This document shows, in pieces, positions 1-9,527 of a stretch of 64,000 nucleotides of DNA. Position 1 is the stretch's first letter; each line of letters begins with the position of its first letter. The DNA lies in contig CAMAVJ010000002.1 of NCBI GenBank assembly GCA_945861725.1, positions 124,001 through 188,000 on the forward strand, read 5' to 3'. This DNA is from Rickettsia typhi (GTDB taxonomy: Bacteria > Pseudomonadota > Alphaproteobacteria > Rickettsiales > Deianiraeaceae). Both the position numbers and the translations under genes were made by a program. Below the pieces are notes generated by a model, which ran no database searches, was not told the origin of the DNA, and was given only the letters and a program-made list of their open reading frames with translations.

Positions 1-1112
1 CCAACTTCTAAAGTTCCTCCATCAAAATTGACAATTTCTGCCGCACGCCATGTCATTTTTGAAAGTAAGTTGTTCAAGCCAATCCTTCCAGCGTGGTAAA
101 ATTCTAAAGCAATAGGTAACATTGTTTCAACGCCAACGATTCCAAACGGTGCCTTTTCCATTCCTTGGGATTTCTCTTCTGCTGAATGTGGGGCGTGATC
201 CGTCGCGATTGCATCAATTGTGCCATCGCAAAGCGCTTGCTGCAGGGCTTCGATATCTGATTTTGAGCGAAGTGGCGGGTTCATTTTGGCATTTGTGCCG
301 TGCGTCAAAATTTCCTCGTCCGTCAAAACCAAATGGTGTGGTGAAACTTCACAGGTGATATTTAAGCCTTCTTTTTTTGCGGATTTAATTGCATTAAGTG
401 CCTCCCGAGTTGAAACATGTAAAACATGATATTTTCCGCCAAATTCACGAAGGAGTTCGATGTCTCGCTGAACAATTATTGATTCTGATGAGTTTGGAAT
501 TCCAACTAAACCTAATTGGCGACTTACACTTCCTTCGTTCATACACCCATGATTTGAAAGGTTGAGATCCTCCGCGTGTTGTGCGATTACATACCCAGAT
601 TTCTGCGAAAATTCCATAACTTGACGCATAATGTGTGAGTTCATCACGGGAAGTCCGTCGTCTGTGAATCCGCAGACTATTGGGTGATTTGCGAGTTCTT
701 CAAAGTTTGTAAATTCAGTTCCGCCAAGCCCTTTTGTGATTGAAGCATATGCTAAAACATTGCAATGTGCGTGGGCTTTTGAATGCTCGTAAAGGTAGTC
801 AAGAGTTTCGATGGAATCCAGCGTTGGTTTAGTATTTGGCTGGCAAACAACCGTGGTAATTCCCCCGCGAACAGCAGAAAGCGAACCGGTTTCAATGTCC
901 TCCTTTTGTGGTTGACCAGGGTCTCTGAAATGCACTTGAATGTCGATTAATCCCGCTGAAACAACATTGCCTTTGCAGTCAATAACCTCACCACCGCCAG
1001 CGTAATTTCCCTGACCAATATTGGTTATTTTCCCATTTTCAAAAGTTATGAAGCCGTGGAAATCTTTTTTTGTTTTGTCGCAAATAATGCGTGCGTTATT
1101 CAGGGTTTTCAT
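1..1112 (-). CDS. pyrC: Dihydroorotase (C-terminus beyond window edge)
   Basis: Reverse-strand frame from ATG at 1112 reads MKTLNNARIICDKTKKDFHGFITFENGKI...DIQVHFRDPGQPQKEDIETGSLSAVRGGITTVVCQPNTKPT...IDAIATDHAPHS, typical of dihydroorotase. Open to the window edge, so absent from the ORF track. Confidence 0.93.
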   Translation of the reverse strand, partial: MKTLNNARIICDKTKKDFHGFITFENGKITNIGQGNYAGGGEVIDCKGNVVSAGLIDIQVHFRDPGQPQKEDIETGSLSAVRGGITTVVCQPNTKPTLDSIETLDYLYEHSKAHAHCNVLAYASITKGLGGTEFTNFEELANHPIVCGFTDDGLPVMNSHIMRQVMEFSQKSGYVIAQHAEDLNLSNHGCMNEGSVSRQLGLVGIPNSSESIIVQRDIELLREFGGKYHVLHVSTREALNAIKSAKKEGLNITCEVSPHHLVLTDEEILTHGTNAKMNPPLRSKSDIEALQQALCDGTIDAIATDHAPHSAEEKSQGMEKAPFGIVGVETMLPIALEFYHAGRIGLNNLLSKMTWRAAEIVNFDGGTLEV

Positions 1113-1114
1113 TT

Positions 1115-1765
1115 TTATATTGCATTAAATTGCTTCTTTACATCTTCCGGAACCATTCTTCCATTTTTAATTATTTTATAACTCAACCACAAAAATTTGT
1201 CAACAAGTCGGTATATTGAAATTTCACTTGGAAGACCTTCAACGGTAACGGTTATAGGATCTTTTATATCGCCGCCAAGGTATTTCGTAATGAAGTCGTC
1301 GACTGCTTTTTTTGTATCCTTAAAATTGCCATTCATTGAACTTTTACTCACTCCTGTATAATGTGAAATCACCACCCTCACATTATTGTCGTAAATTGGC
1401 GAAGTCTTGCTTTTGTCATTCACTTCGTTATTCCAGTGACACAACTTTGATTCCAGTGATAGCAACTGATTTGATTTATAGTCTCCACCATATTTTTTGT
1501 ATTGTCTACCAGATATCACCCAGTCAAAATCCTTCACAAAACTCTCAAGTTGAACATCTTTCATTCCAGCACTATACATTTTATTCAATACAACAACCTT
1601 CGCCATTTTGGAAAAGTTTCCTTCATTGTCCTTCTTAAACATACAATACAACGCCTTGTCATAATCAACATATTCCGCATAACCACCCCAAACATTGTTG
1701 TAAAATGAAATAAGTATGTCGAGATTTTTCTTGTTTTTGCCTTTTATTAGTTGAATATAGCTCAT
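1115..1765 (-). CDS. Hypothetical protein (216 aa)
   Basis: ORF of good length immediately upstream of pyrC; no family recognised. Confidence 0.6.
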   Translation of the reverse strand: MSYIQLIKGKNKKNLDILISFYNNVWGGYAEYVDYDKALYCMFKKDNEGNFSKMAKVVVLNKMYSAGMKDVQLESFVKDFDWVISGRQYKKYGGDYKSNQLLSLESKLCHWNNEVNDKSKTSPIYDNNVRVVISHYTGVSKSSMNGNFKDTKKAVDDFITKYLGGDIKDPITVTVEGLPSEISIYRLVDKFLWLSYKIIKNGRMVPEDVKKQFNAI

Positions 1766-1815
1766 AGAATATTACATATTAATTACATATTAATTACATC
1801 ATTTTAAAAAATCAA

Positions 1816-1844
1816 TTGCTTTCCTGTGAAAAATGTGCTATTGT
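1816..1844 (+). promoter_or_regulatory. Promoter-like element TTGCTT-N17-TATTGT with TGTGC before the -10
   Basis: Same layout occurs upstream of three other genes in the window (17200, 21178, 40879). Confidence 0.6.
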
Positions 1845-1866
1845 TAAATAAAACTAACGAAAAGAT

Positions 1867-2778
1867 ATGAATATATATTTTCCAATCGCTGAAATTAATG
1901 CGAATTTATACTTAATTATCGCAATTGGGCTTCTTGCTGGCGTGCTTTCGAATATTTTTGGAATTGGTGGTGGTTTCATTGCAACGCCGTTTTTGGTTGC
2001 AATTGGAGTTCCACCATACATCGCGACTGCGTGTGCGACGCAGCAGATTATCGGGTCATCGCTGATGGGAGTCCTGACGCGTCTTAAGCCCGTCGCCGTT
2101 GATTTTAAACTTGCTGGTGTTATGGCATTTTTTGGACTTTTTGGCTCATATTTAGGCGTTGTAATCGTTCAAAAACTTAAAACAATGGGCTATGTCGATG
2201 TCTTGATATCAATTGCGTATGTTGTTGTGATGACAACAACGGGTTTGAGCATTCTGTTTCAAATGTCTGCGAATAAAAATCTTGGAAATGTTGGTATTGA
2301 TGAGCGAAAGTCGTTTGCGGAACGCTTGCCTTTTAAGTTTTATTTTAAAAAGTCGGAACAGAGAATTAGTGTAATGTTTCTTGGAATTTTGGGTTTTATT
2401 GTTGGGATTTTGACCGGAATTATGGGGATTGGTGGTGGATTTATTATGGTGCCGATAATGACATATACCCTAAAACTCAATAAGAATATTATTATCGGGA
2501 CATCGTTAATGCAGATTTTTATCATAACGGTTTTTGTTACGGCAATGAATGTTTTTAAGACGGAATCACTTGATTTACTTCTGGGGAGTAATTTGATTGT
2601 GGGTGGTGTTTTAGGTTCATTTATTGGAAGTATAATTGCAAAAAAGTTGAAATTTGATTCTATAAATTTTTTACTTGCAATATTAATTCTTTCGGTTTCT
2701 GTTTTCTTTGCATTTAACCTTTTAAAAACACCCAGCAAGCAGGAAATGTTTACGCTGGAGTTCATATCACAAGAATAA
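1867..2778 (+). CDS. Sulfite exporter TauE/SafE family membrane protein
   Basis: Two related hydrophobic halves with GIGGGFIATPFLVAIGVPPYIATAT-type and GIMGIGGGFIMVPIMTYTL motifs. Confidence 0.88.
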   Translation: MNIYFPIAEINANLYLIIAIGLLAGVLSNIFGIGGGFIATPFLVAIGVPPYIATACATQQIIGSSLMGVLTRLKPVAVDFKLAGVMAFFGLFGSYLGVVIVQKLKTMGYVDVLISIAYVVVMTTTGLSILFQMSANKNLGNVGIDERKSFAERLPFKFYFKKSEQRISVMFLGILGFIVGILTGIMGIGGGFIMVPIMTYTLKLNKNIIIGTSLMQIFIITVFVTAMNVFKTESLDLLLGSNLIVGGVLGSFIGSIIAKKLKFDSINFLLAILILSVSVFFAFNLLKTPSKQEMFTLEFISQE

Positions 2779-2799
2779 TAATTTGAATTTAGTTCCCGT

Positions 2800-3759
2800 A
2801 TGAAGCGTTACGCATTTGATAATGGTAAATTACATTTGGAAAATATGCAAATGCCAATCCTTGAAAAATCGCATGTTTTAATTCAAAATATTGCATCGGG
2901 TGTGAATTTCCTTGATAGAGAATCTATGAAGTATGATGATTTTATCAATAACACAAAGCATCTTGGTTTTGAAGGTGTTGGAATTGTGAAAGATATACAT
3001 CCTTCTTGTGTTCGAAAATGGCAAGAAGGGCAAAGGGTTTGCTATGCGACATCATTTGGTGCTGGTTCTTTTGCTGAAATGACATCAATTAATGAACATT
3101 TTCTTATTCCCATTCCAGATTATATTTCAAACGAACAGGCGGCAACGATTTTTAAGGGTTTAACGGCACACATGCTCCTTTTCAGAAGCTATCTTCTTCG
3201 GAAAAGTGATACAATTGGTTTAACATCACCAACATCGGGAGTTGGCTCATATGTTGCACAATGGGCGTCGTTTTCTGGTGTTAAAACTGTTGGTTTGGTT
3301 ATGAATGAGGCACATAAATCAACAGCAATTTCAAATGGGTGTGAATCTGTATATTCTTGCAGTGAATCTGAAAATTTTATTGCCCATGTTAAGAAAATTT
3401 CAACTGGTGGGCTTGGATGTAATATTTTTTATGACTCCCTTGGTTTAAAAGCTTATCCTGTTGGGATAAAATCCCTTGCTCCGTTTGGAACATATATGCA
3501 CTTTGGTGCGTTGACTGGGGAGATTGAAAAAATTTCACCAAAACATTTACAAAAAAAAGCATTATTCTTTACAACTCCATCAGTGTTTTATTCCAAAGCA
3601 AACAATGCGGAGCTGATTTTAACAGCAAATATGATTTTTGCAGGAATTCGTGATGGAGCACTTCGTCCGAGTATTAAAACTTATAAAGCTAAAGATCTTG
3701 CTTCCGCATTGCACGACATCGGGAAGGTTGCGGGAAATAAAGTGATTATGTGGAGTTAG
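2800..3759 (+). CDS. NADPH:quinone oxidoreductase (MDR/zinc-type alcohol dehydrogenase-like)
   Basis: GVNFLDRESMKYDD, LGFEGVGIVKDI, QAATIFKGLTAHMLL, SGVGSYVAQWASFSGVKTVGLV motifs. Confidence 0.85.
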   Translation: MKRYAFDNGKLHLENMQMPILEKSHVLIQNIASGVNFLDRESMKYDDFINNTKHLGFEGVGIVKDIHPSCVRKWQEGQRVCYATSFGAGSFAEMTSINEHFLIPIPDYISNEQAATIFKGLTAHMLLFRSYLLRKSDTIGLTSPTSGVGSYVAQWASFSGVKTVGLVMNEAHKSTAISNGCESVYSCSESENFIAHVKKISTGGLGCNIFYDSLGLKAYPVGIKSLAPFGTYMHFGALTGEIEKISPKHLQKKALFFTTPSVFYSKANNAELILTANMIFAGIRDGALRPSIKTYKAKDLASALHDIGKVAGNKVIMWS

Positions 3760-3761
3760 GT

Positions 3762-5375
3762 TTATATTGAATATGAACTTGATTGATATCCACTTCCTTT
3801 GAAAGCACCATCAACAATCTTATCAACGAGTAATATCGGAATTCTTTTTAATCTTGCACCAACTTCCACATCCTTTCTCAAGTTGTCATCCTTACCCCTT
3901 CCTGTGAAAAGTCCGTTTGTCTTTGCTATTTCTTGGTAGTGAAGCGAGAGTCTTCTAGCAATGTGATTATGTGCCTGTGTATTATATTTGCTGTCTTTAT
4001 ATTGATCTCCAACTCCACCATTATTGATAGCAAAGTGAATTACACTTTTTATGAATTCTTGATTATTAAGGATTTTCTTTACATTGCTTTCACTGAAATT
4101 GCCCTTCAGTTTGTGGTCTTTCCACAATGCTTCCCATTTGTTACCTTTAAAATATTTCTCCGTTTTTTTGATAGCACTTTCTAGTGTTCCAACAATATTT
4201 TGTACAATATCTGCATGTCTTTGTTTTTCACCGTATACCCTAATTGCAGATCTCTCTTTTTCCACTATATGTTCTATCTGATAGAGATTTGTGTTTTGGT
4301 ATAAAGTTCCTACTCCTCCAAATACAATCCCTCTGTACTCAATGCGTCTTAACCTCTCCTCCCGCTTTGTTCTTTTCACATCCAACTCCCTCTCCCTCTG
4401 CTCCTTCTCCTTCTCCAACTCCCTCTCCCTCTGCTCATTCTCCAACCTCAACCTTTCATTCTCCCTCTGCTCCTTCTCCTTCTCCAACTCCCTCTCCCTC
4501 TGCTCCTTCTCCTTCTCCTTCTCCTTCTCCAACTCCCTCTCCCTCTGCTCATTATCCACCTTCTCCTTCTCCAACCTCAACCTTTCATTCTTCTCATTCT
4601 CCTCCAACTCCCTTTGCTCATTATCCACCTTCTCCTTCTCCAACCTCAACCTTTCAATCTCCGCCGCCTCATTCTCCTTCAAATCATCCCTCTGCTTCGC
4701 CAACCTCAACCTTTCAATCTCCAAATCCGCCGCCTCCTTCTGCTTCGCCAACTCCCTTTGCTCATTATCCACCTTCTCCTTCTCCAACCTCAACCTTTCA
4801 ATCGCCCTCTGCTGATTCGCCTCCTCCTCCTTCTGCTTCACCAACAAATCCGCCAACCTTTCAATCTCCTCCTTCTGCTTCACCAACAAATCCGCCTTCT
4901 CCTTCTGCTTATTCTCCGCCGCCGCCTCCAACTCCTCCTTCTGCTTCACCAACAAATCCGCCAACCTTTCAATCTCCAACCTCAAATCATCACTCTCCCC
5001 CCTCAACAAATCATTCTCCAACCTCAACCTTTCAATCTCCCTCTGCTTCTCCAAATCCGCCAACCTCAAATCTTCCTTCTCCACAATCAACAAAGCATTA
5101 TTAATCGCCAACCTTTCAATCTCCTTCTGCTGCTTCGCCAACCTTTTCGCCAACTCCTTCTGCCGCTTCGCCATCTCCAAATTCTTCTCCTTCTGCTCAA
5201 TCTCCCTCTGCTTCTGCTCCCTCTCCCTCTGCTTCTGCTGCTCATTCGCCGCCTCCAACTCCTTCTGCTTCTCCAACAACTTCACATTCAAATCATCAAT
5301 CTCCGCCGCCGCCTTCCGCTCAATCTCCCTCTGCTTCGCCAACCTTTTCGCCAACTCCTTCTGCTGCTTCGCCAT
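3762..5375 (-). CDS. Coiled-coil repeat protein, downstream half of a split ORF (537 aa)
   Basis: In frame with and directly abutting 5376..9278; E/K/Q/R/L-rich modular repeats followed by a non-repetitive C-terminal ~200-aa region. Confidence 0.7.
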   Translation of the reverse strand: MAKQQKELAKRLAKQREIERKAAAEIDDLNVKLLEKQKELEAANEQQKQREREQKQREIEQKEKNLEMAKRQKELAKRLAKQQKEIERLAINNALLIVEKEDLRLADLEKQREIERLRLENDLLRGESDDLRLEIERLADLLVKQKEELEAAAENKQKEKADLLVKQKEEIERLADLLVKQKEEEANQQRAIERLRLEKEKVDNEQRELAKQKEAADLEIERLRLAKQRDDLKENEAAEIERLRLEKEKVDNEQRELEENEKNERLRLEKEKVDNEQRERELEKEKEKEKEQRERELEKEKEQRENERLRLENEQRERELEKEKEQRERELDVKRTKREERLRRIEYRGIVFGGVGTLYQNTNLYQIEHIVEKERSAIRVYGEKQRHADIVQNIVGTLESAIKKTEKYFKGNKWEALWKDHKLKGNFSESNVKKILNNQEFIKSVIHFAINNGGVGDQYKDSKYNTQAHNHIARRLSLHYQEIAKTNGLFTGRGKDDNLRKDVEVGARLKRIPILLVDKIVDGAFKGSGYQSSSYSI

Positions 5376-5660
5376 CTACAAATTCTTCTCCTTCTGCTCA
5401 ATCTCCCTCTGCTTCTGCTCATTCTCCAACAAATCCGCCTTCTCCTTCAAATCATCAATCACCTTCTGCTCATTCGCCAACTTCTCCTTCAAATCATCAA
5501 TCACCTTCTGCTGATTCGCCAACAAATCCGCCTTATCCTTCAAATCATCAATCGCCCTCTGCTCATTCTCCAACCTTTTCTCCAAATCCGCCTTCTCCAT
5601 CTCCCTCTGCTCCTTCGCCGCCGCCTCCAACTCCCTCTGCTTATTCTCCGCCGCCAACGC
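4375..5660 (-). repeat. Degenerate modular tandem repeat encoding coiled coil; strongly pyrimidine-rich on + strand
   Basis: Reused words such as ctccaacctcaacctttcaatctcc (EIERLRLE), caactccctctccctctgctc (EQREREL) and ctccttctgcttcgcc (AKQKE). Confidence 0.9.
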
Positions 5661-8600
5661 CTCAGTAAAATCTTTGTGCAGTGTTTTAATCTCTTCGAGC
5701 ACTGAAGCATTTATGAAGTGTAACCCTTTGAAGTTTATTTTAGGATTAATTTGTTTAGCATTATTAATTTTGCCTTTCACAACATTTATTGTCTCTAGTA
5801 ATTTATTACGCAATTGTTTTACTTCGGCAACTGCCCCTTCCACAACAGCACTCCCTTTGTTGGCAAATTTCTCAATCTCCTTCAGATTCTCAATCTCCTT
5901 CAGAATATCCTCCATTTCCTCTAGCGTAAACCCTCTTGGTTTCTCATAGTTATTTACAAACGGATCACGCTCACTCGTAAGTAGTCCAATTCTATCTCCT
6001 TTGTTACATTTACACGATGCAATCTTTTTTGAACCCACTTCATTAAATGGGTAGTAATATTTTGCACCCGTCTTCTTGCCCTCTTTAATAATACTATAGA
6101 CATAACGACCATTCGCGTTATCAACTTCCTCTATTTCAAGTGTCACTTTGCCATCTTTGCCACCTCCTATATCCGACAACATTAAATCTTCGGCAGCTTT
6201 GGCATCTTCGGCAGCTTTGGCCACAACTTGATCACCACTTAATCCGACTGCCACAAGTTGACCAAGTGCCCCAAGGTGTGTATCATACAATCTCAAAGAC
6301 TCGCATATGTGGTTTGTCACTTTTACTGTTTCTTTATCTTTTGCTTCGTTTGCTTCTTTTGCTTCGTTTGCTTCTTTTGCTTCGTTTATAAATTTTGTAA
6401 TGTTATCATTAATCCCAACTTGCTTTTCTTTAATTTGTTTCTGAAAATCTCGAAGAAATTCCTGATATCCCCCTAAGTTCTTTTCTTTCAAAGCAGTCAT
6501 ATGCTCCGTTAATGTATTAATCATCGCCTTATAAGCGTGTTCTTTACCAATTACCGTACTAAACTTATCAAAACGCTCTGCTGCTTTGTTTAAGTTTTCT
6601 ATCAGTCCTATTTTTGCCTTATAAAAACTTGTAACACCTGTGTTTGCATCACTAACAGTAGCTTTCATTTCCTCTGTTGCCTTTGTCAAGCCTTTGATAA
6701 ACGTTTCACCATCTTTTGTTTCTTTTGTTGGAATGTTAACATCAAATGTGACCATTGTCTTATCTGGTTTGCCGGTATTAATGCCAATGACACCAATGTT
6801 ATCTGGTTTGAAATCGGCGGTGATGAGGGAATCCAGTGTGAATTTTATTAACTTTTTGTATCTTTCTTTGTTTTGCTCTTCGTTTTCGTTTCCGTTTCCG
6901 TCTTTTACAATTCCAAACCATTCTTTTATCTGTTTTGACGTAAATGCCCCTTTTTCGATATTTTCCATCTTTTGTGAGTATTCCTCTTCAAGTTGAGCAC
7001 TCAACTCCTTGTATTTCTTGTAATCTTTATCGAGATCCTTCATTGCAAAACCGGCAATATCCATTATTACATTTGCCGTTGGAATGGTTTTTGGGTTCTT
7101 TAGTTTGCCAATATTAACAATCGCATATTGACTTAGGTCTATTTGACTTAGGTCTGCATTATGTGCACATTTTTCTGTAAAATTTTCCGCATTACATCTA
7201 ATGTCGTCGTAAATGTCTTTACAACTTTTTTGTTTTTGTTGAACACCATTCTGTGCTGTATCGTTATAATCCCTATTATTCAAAAAAGACATTGCGTCTA
7301 CAATCCATTTGTAGTGTATATCATTTCGTTTAGTTGGACCATTCTTCTCTGTTGTGCATTGAAAGGCATTAATTAATGTTTTACGAACATTCTGTAGTGT
7401 TTTGTAAGAAGCACCAGTGGATTGCTGTCGCTTATCAAGATATTTCTCTTCCAAATCATTACTTTTAACAGTATTTTTTTTTCGCACTCCTTCGAGTACT
7501 TTTTTGTGTTCCAATGCCTCTCTATATTTGAGAGCGTATTGCATTTCCACGAAGCTTTGTCTACATCCTTCAAGATTCTTTGTCAATAAAGCTGTCTCAT
7601 TCTGGAATTCTTTCGTCCTTCTATTTAGATGTACCCCTTCATGTGTACGCAAAAGTTTCTGTGCATTGTTAATGTAGTCTTGAGATTTAAACACGTTAAT
7701 GTTCTCCTCATGACCATGAATAAACTCATCAGCATTCTTGATATCCTTATTTATCAATTCATCACTACTGATTGGATCGTCTTTCACGTCAATTTCTTCG
7801 TGCAACTTTTTTAATGCACCAAATGCCGCTAATATTTTATCGCTTGTCGTCTGATCTAATGATGTCGTGAATTTTTTGTCGAGTTTTTCTTTTTCTTTTG
7901 TCCAATCAGAAAATGTACTAACTATTGATGCGTTTTTTGAGTTCTTGGCACTTGCGGGAGGCTGACTGAGAATGCTGCTACTTTTAGAAGATGATTGGTG
8001 TTGTATAATATTACTAAAATCACCTTCACGCTTCTTTTTTTCCTTATCTTCTCTCTTTTTTTGTTCATCTGGATCTATAATAAAGTCATTCACTAAACTG
8101 CATGCCAATTCCTTAATTTTCTCTTGTAAGACCTTTTTAACAGCGGCACCATCAAATTTCTTGTCATTAATTGCCTTCTTTAGCAAACCATCAAGTGTTG
8201 CTTTATTAGCATCGTACTGTTCTTGAATCTTTTTTTTGTCTTCATCTTTTTTAAACTCTTTGAGATTGGCAACTTCTGTATAGTCGTTGTCATTATAAGC
8301 CGTTGTTAAACAGATGGTCGTTTTCCAGTCATTGTCTCTGGCAAAAAACAAATGCTCTGGTCTAAAGTTTTTATCCATCGTTCTAAGGCTGAGGATTTTT
8401 GCTAGTGCATCATTTAGGTTTCCGCATTTAACATTGCCAATTTGTCGCTCGATATCATTAAGTTCGTACTCAATTATTCTTAAGTCTCCGTCATTTTGTA
8501 TCTTTTGATTTAAAACTGCGTCCAATTTATCGTTCAACATTGCAGCATATCTTTCGCAAGCAAGCATTGTGCGAACGCCGTTATCCGAAATTCCGCAAAA

Positions 8601-9278
8601 CATTTTACTATTGTCATTCAATGTAACGATGAAGTTTGTATTTCGTGCTGTTTCAACGGTGTTGTATCCCACTGCGAACTTGATGTCGTCAAGTCCTGTA
8701 ATTTTCTTGACATTCAATTGATTTTCAAAGTGTTCATTCAAACGGACTATCAATTTCTCCTTTGCTCGTTCTTTTTCTTCTAGTAAGTCGTCAACTTCTT
8801 TCTTATCTTGTTCCTGACCTTGTTTATCATTACCATCCCACAATGCCAACCGTTTTGCTTGTGCGATAACGGTCGCTCGATCGTTCTCAAGCTGCAACTG
8901 CATTAAGCGTAGCTCCCTTGTGTCTTCAAGCACTCCCTTACGAAATTTATCACCTTCTCCACGAAGCGTGTCCGTGCTTTTATATGCCGTTTGAATCTGC
9001 TCTACAAGCTTTTGAATTTTTCCCTTTATTCGCTCAACAATACCCTTTCCATCTTGATTTGAAACTTTATACTTTTCCCATATAACATTCACATCCTTGT
9101 TTGTGAAAAACACTTGTTCGATTTGTTTGTTTTCAACTTGCTTATTGGGGTCAACAGGCAATGAAGATCTCATATTAGCCAAGATTGTTTGAGTTTCTGA
9201 TCGATGATTATCATTGGACAATATTACACTACTTAATAGCCGCTTCTTCGCAGACGAATTATCACCTCTCATAATCAT
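5376..9278 (-). CDS. Large coiled-coil protein, upstream portion of a split ORF (1300 aa)
   Basis: Long continuous ORF; stops at TAG (5378-5376), immediately followed in frame by ATG of the next ORF. Confidence 0.75.
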   Translation of the reverse strand: MIMRGDNSSAKKRLLSSVILSNDNHRSETQTILANMRSSLPVDPNKQVENKQIEQVFFTNKDVNVIWEKYKVSNQDGKGIVERIKGKIQKLVEQIQTAYKSTDTLRGEGDKFRKGVLEDTRELRLMQLQLENDRATVIAQAKRLALWDGNDKQGQEQDKKEVDDLLEEKERAKEKLIVRLNEHFENQLNVKKITGLDDIKFAVGYNTVETARNTNFIVTLNDNSKMFCGISDNGVRTMLACERYAAMLNDKLDAVLNQKIQNDGDLRIIEYELNDIERQIGNVKCGNLNDALAKILSLRTMDKNFRPEHLFFARDNDWKTTICLTTAYNDNDYTEVANLKEFKKDEDKKKIQEQYDANKATLDGLLKKAINDKKFDGAAVKKVLQEKIKELACSLVNDFIIDPDEQKKREDKEKKKREGDFSNIIQHQSSSKSSSILSQPPASAKNSKNASIVSTFSDWTKEKEKLDKKFTTSLDQTTSDKILAAFGALKKLHEEIDVKDDPISSDELINKDIKNADEFIHGHEENINVFKSQDYINNAQKLLRTHEGVHLNRRTKEFQNETALLTKNLEGCRQSFVEMQYALKYREALEHKKVLEGVRKKNTVKSNDLEEKYLDKRQQSTGASYKTLQNVRKTLINAFQCTTEKNGPTKRNDIHYKWIVDAMSFLNNRDYNDTAQNGVQQKQKSCKDIYDDIRCNAENFTEKCAHNADLSQIDLSQYAIVNIGKLKNPKTIPTANVIMDIAGFAMKDLDKDYKKYKELSAQLEEEYSQKMENIEKGAFTSKQIKEWFGIVKDGNGNENEEQNKERYKKLIKFTLDSLITADFKPDNIGVIGINTGKPDKTMVTFDVNIPTKETKDGETFIKGLTKATEEMKATVSDANTGVTSFYKAKIGLIENLNKAAERFDKFSTVIGKEHAYKAMINTLTEHMTALKEKNLGGYQEFLRDFQKQIKEKQVGINDNITKFINEAKEANEAKEANEAKDKETVKVTNHICESLRLYDTHLGALGQLVAVGLSGDQVVAKAAEDAKAAEDLMLSDIGGGKDGKVTLEIEEVDNANGRYVYSIIKEGKKTGAKYYYPFNEVGSKKIASCKCNKGDRIGLLTSERDPFVNNYEKPRGFTLEEMEDILKEIENLKEIEKFANKGSAVVEGAVAEVKQLRNKLLETINVVKGKINNAKQINPKINFKGLHFINASVLEEIKTLHKDFTEALAAENKQRELEAAAKEQREMEKADLEKRLENEQRAIDDLKDKADLLANQQKVIDDLKEKLANEQKVIDDLKEKADLLENEQKQREIEQKEKNL
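6339..6389. repeat. 18-bp tandem repeat (ttttgcttcgtttgcttc, ~2.8 copies) encoding KEANEA repeats
   Basis: Read directly; in-frame 6-aa repeat inside the 1300-aa ORF. Confidence 0.9.
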
Positions 9279-9527
9279 GCTTTTTTATTATCACCAAAAT
9301 TCACTCTCTATGAAGATCAATACTTGCTACTTCAAAACTTAAAATATTATTAGCAGTTACGCAACTTTATTCACAGCAAAATGTTTTTATTTATCAAGAA
9401 AAATGTTTGAAATTTTTATTTTTTTTAACGGGAGTGTAGTGCCAGTATTTTCTTTGAATTTTCTTCTTGATTATTGAAGATTCTTTGCTGAAAAAGTTTA
9501 AATAAATTGTTTTATTGTTCTTTTATT

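Noticed and set aside
122-429. Plus-strand ORFs of 78 and 69 aa
   Set aside because: They lie antisense within the clear reverse-strand dihydroorotase frame that runs off the window edge.
4244-5705. Plus-strand ORFs (286 aa PSPSAPSPS-rich; 363 aa L/Q/R-rich) opposite the coiled-coil gene
   Set aside because: By-product of codon-biased repeats; low-complexity antisense of a clear minus-strand coding frame, with no independent start signals.
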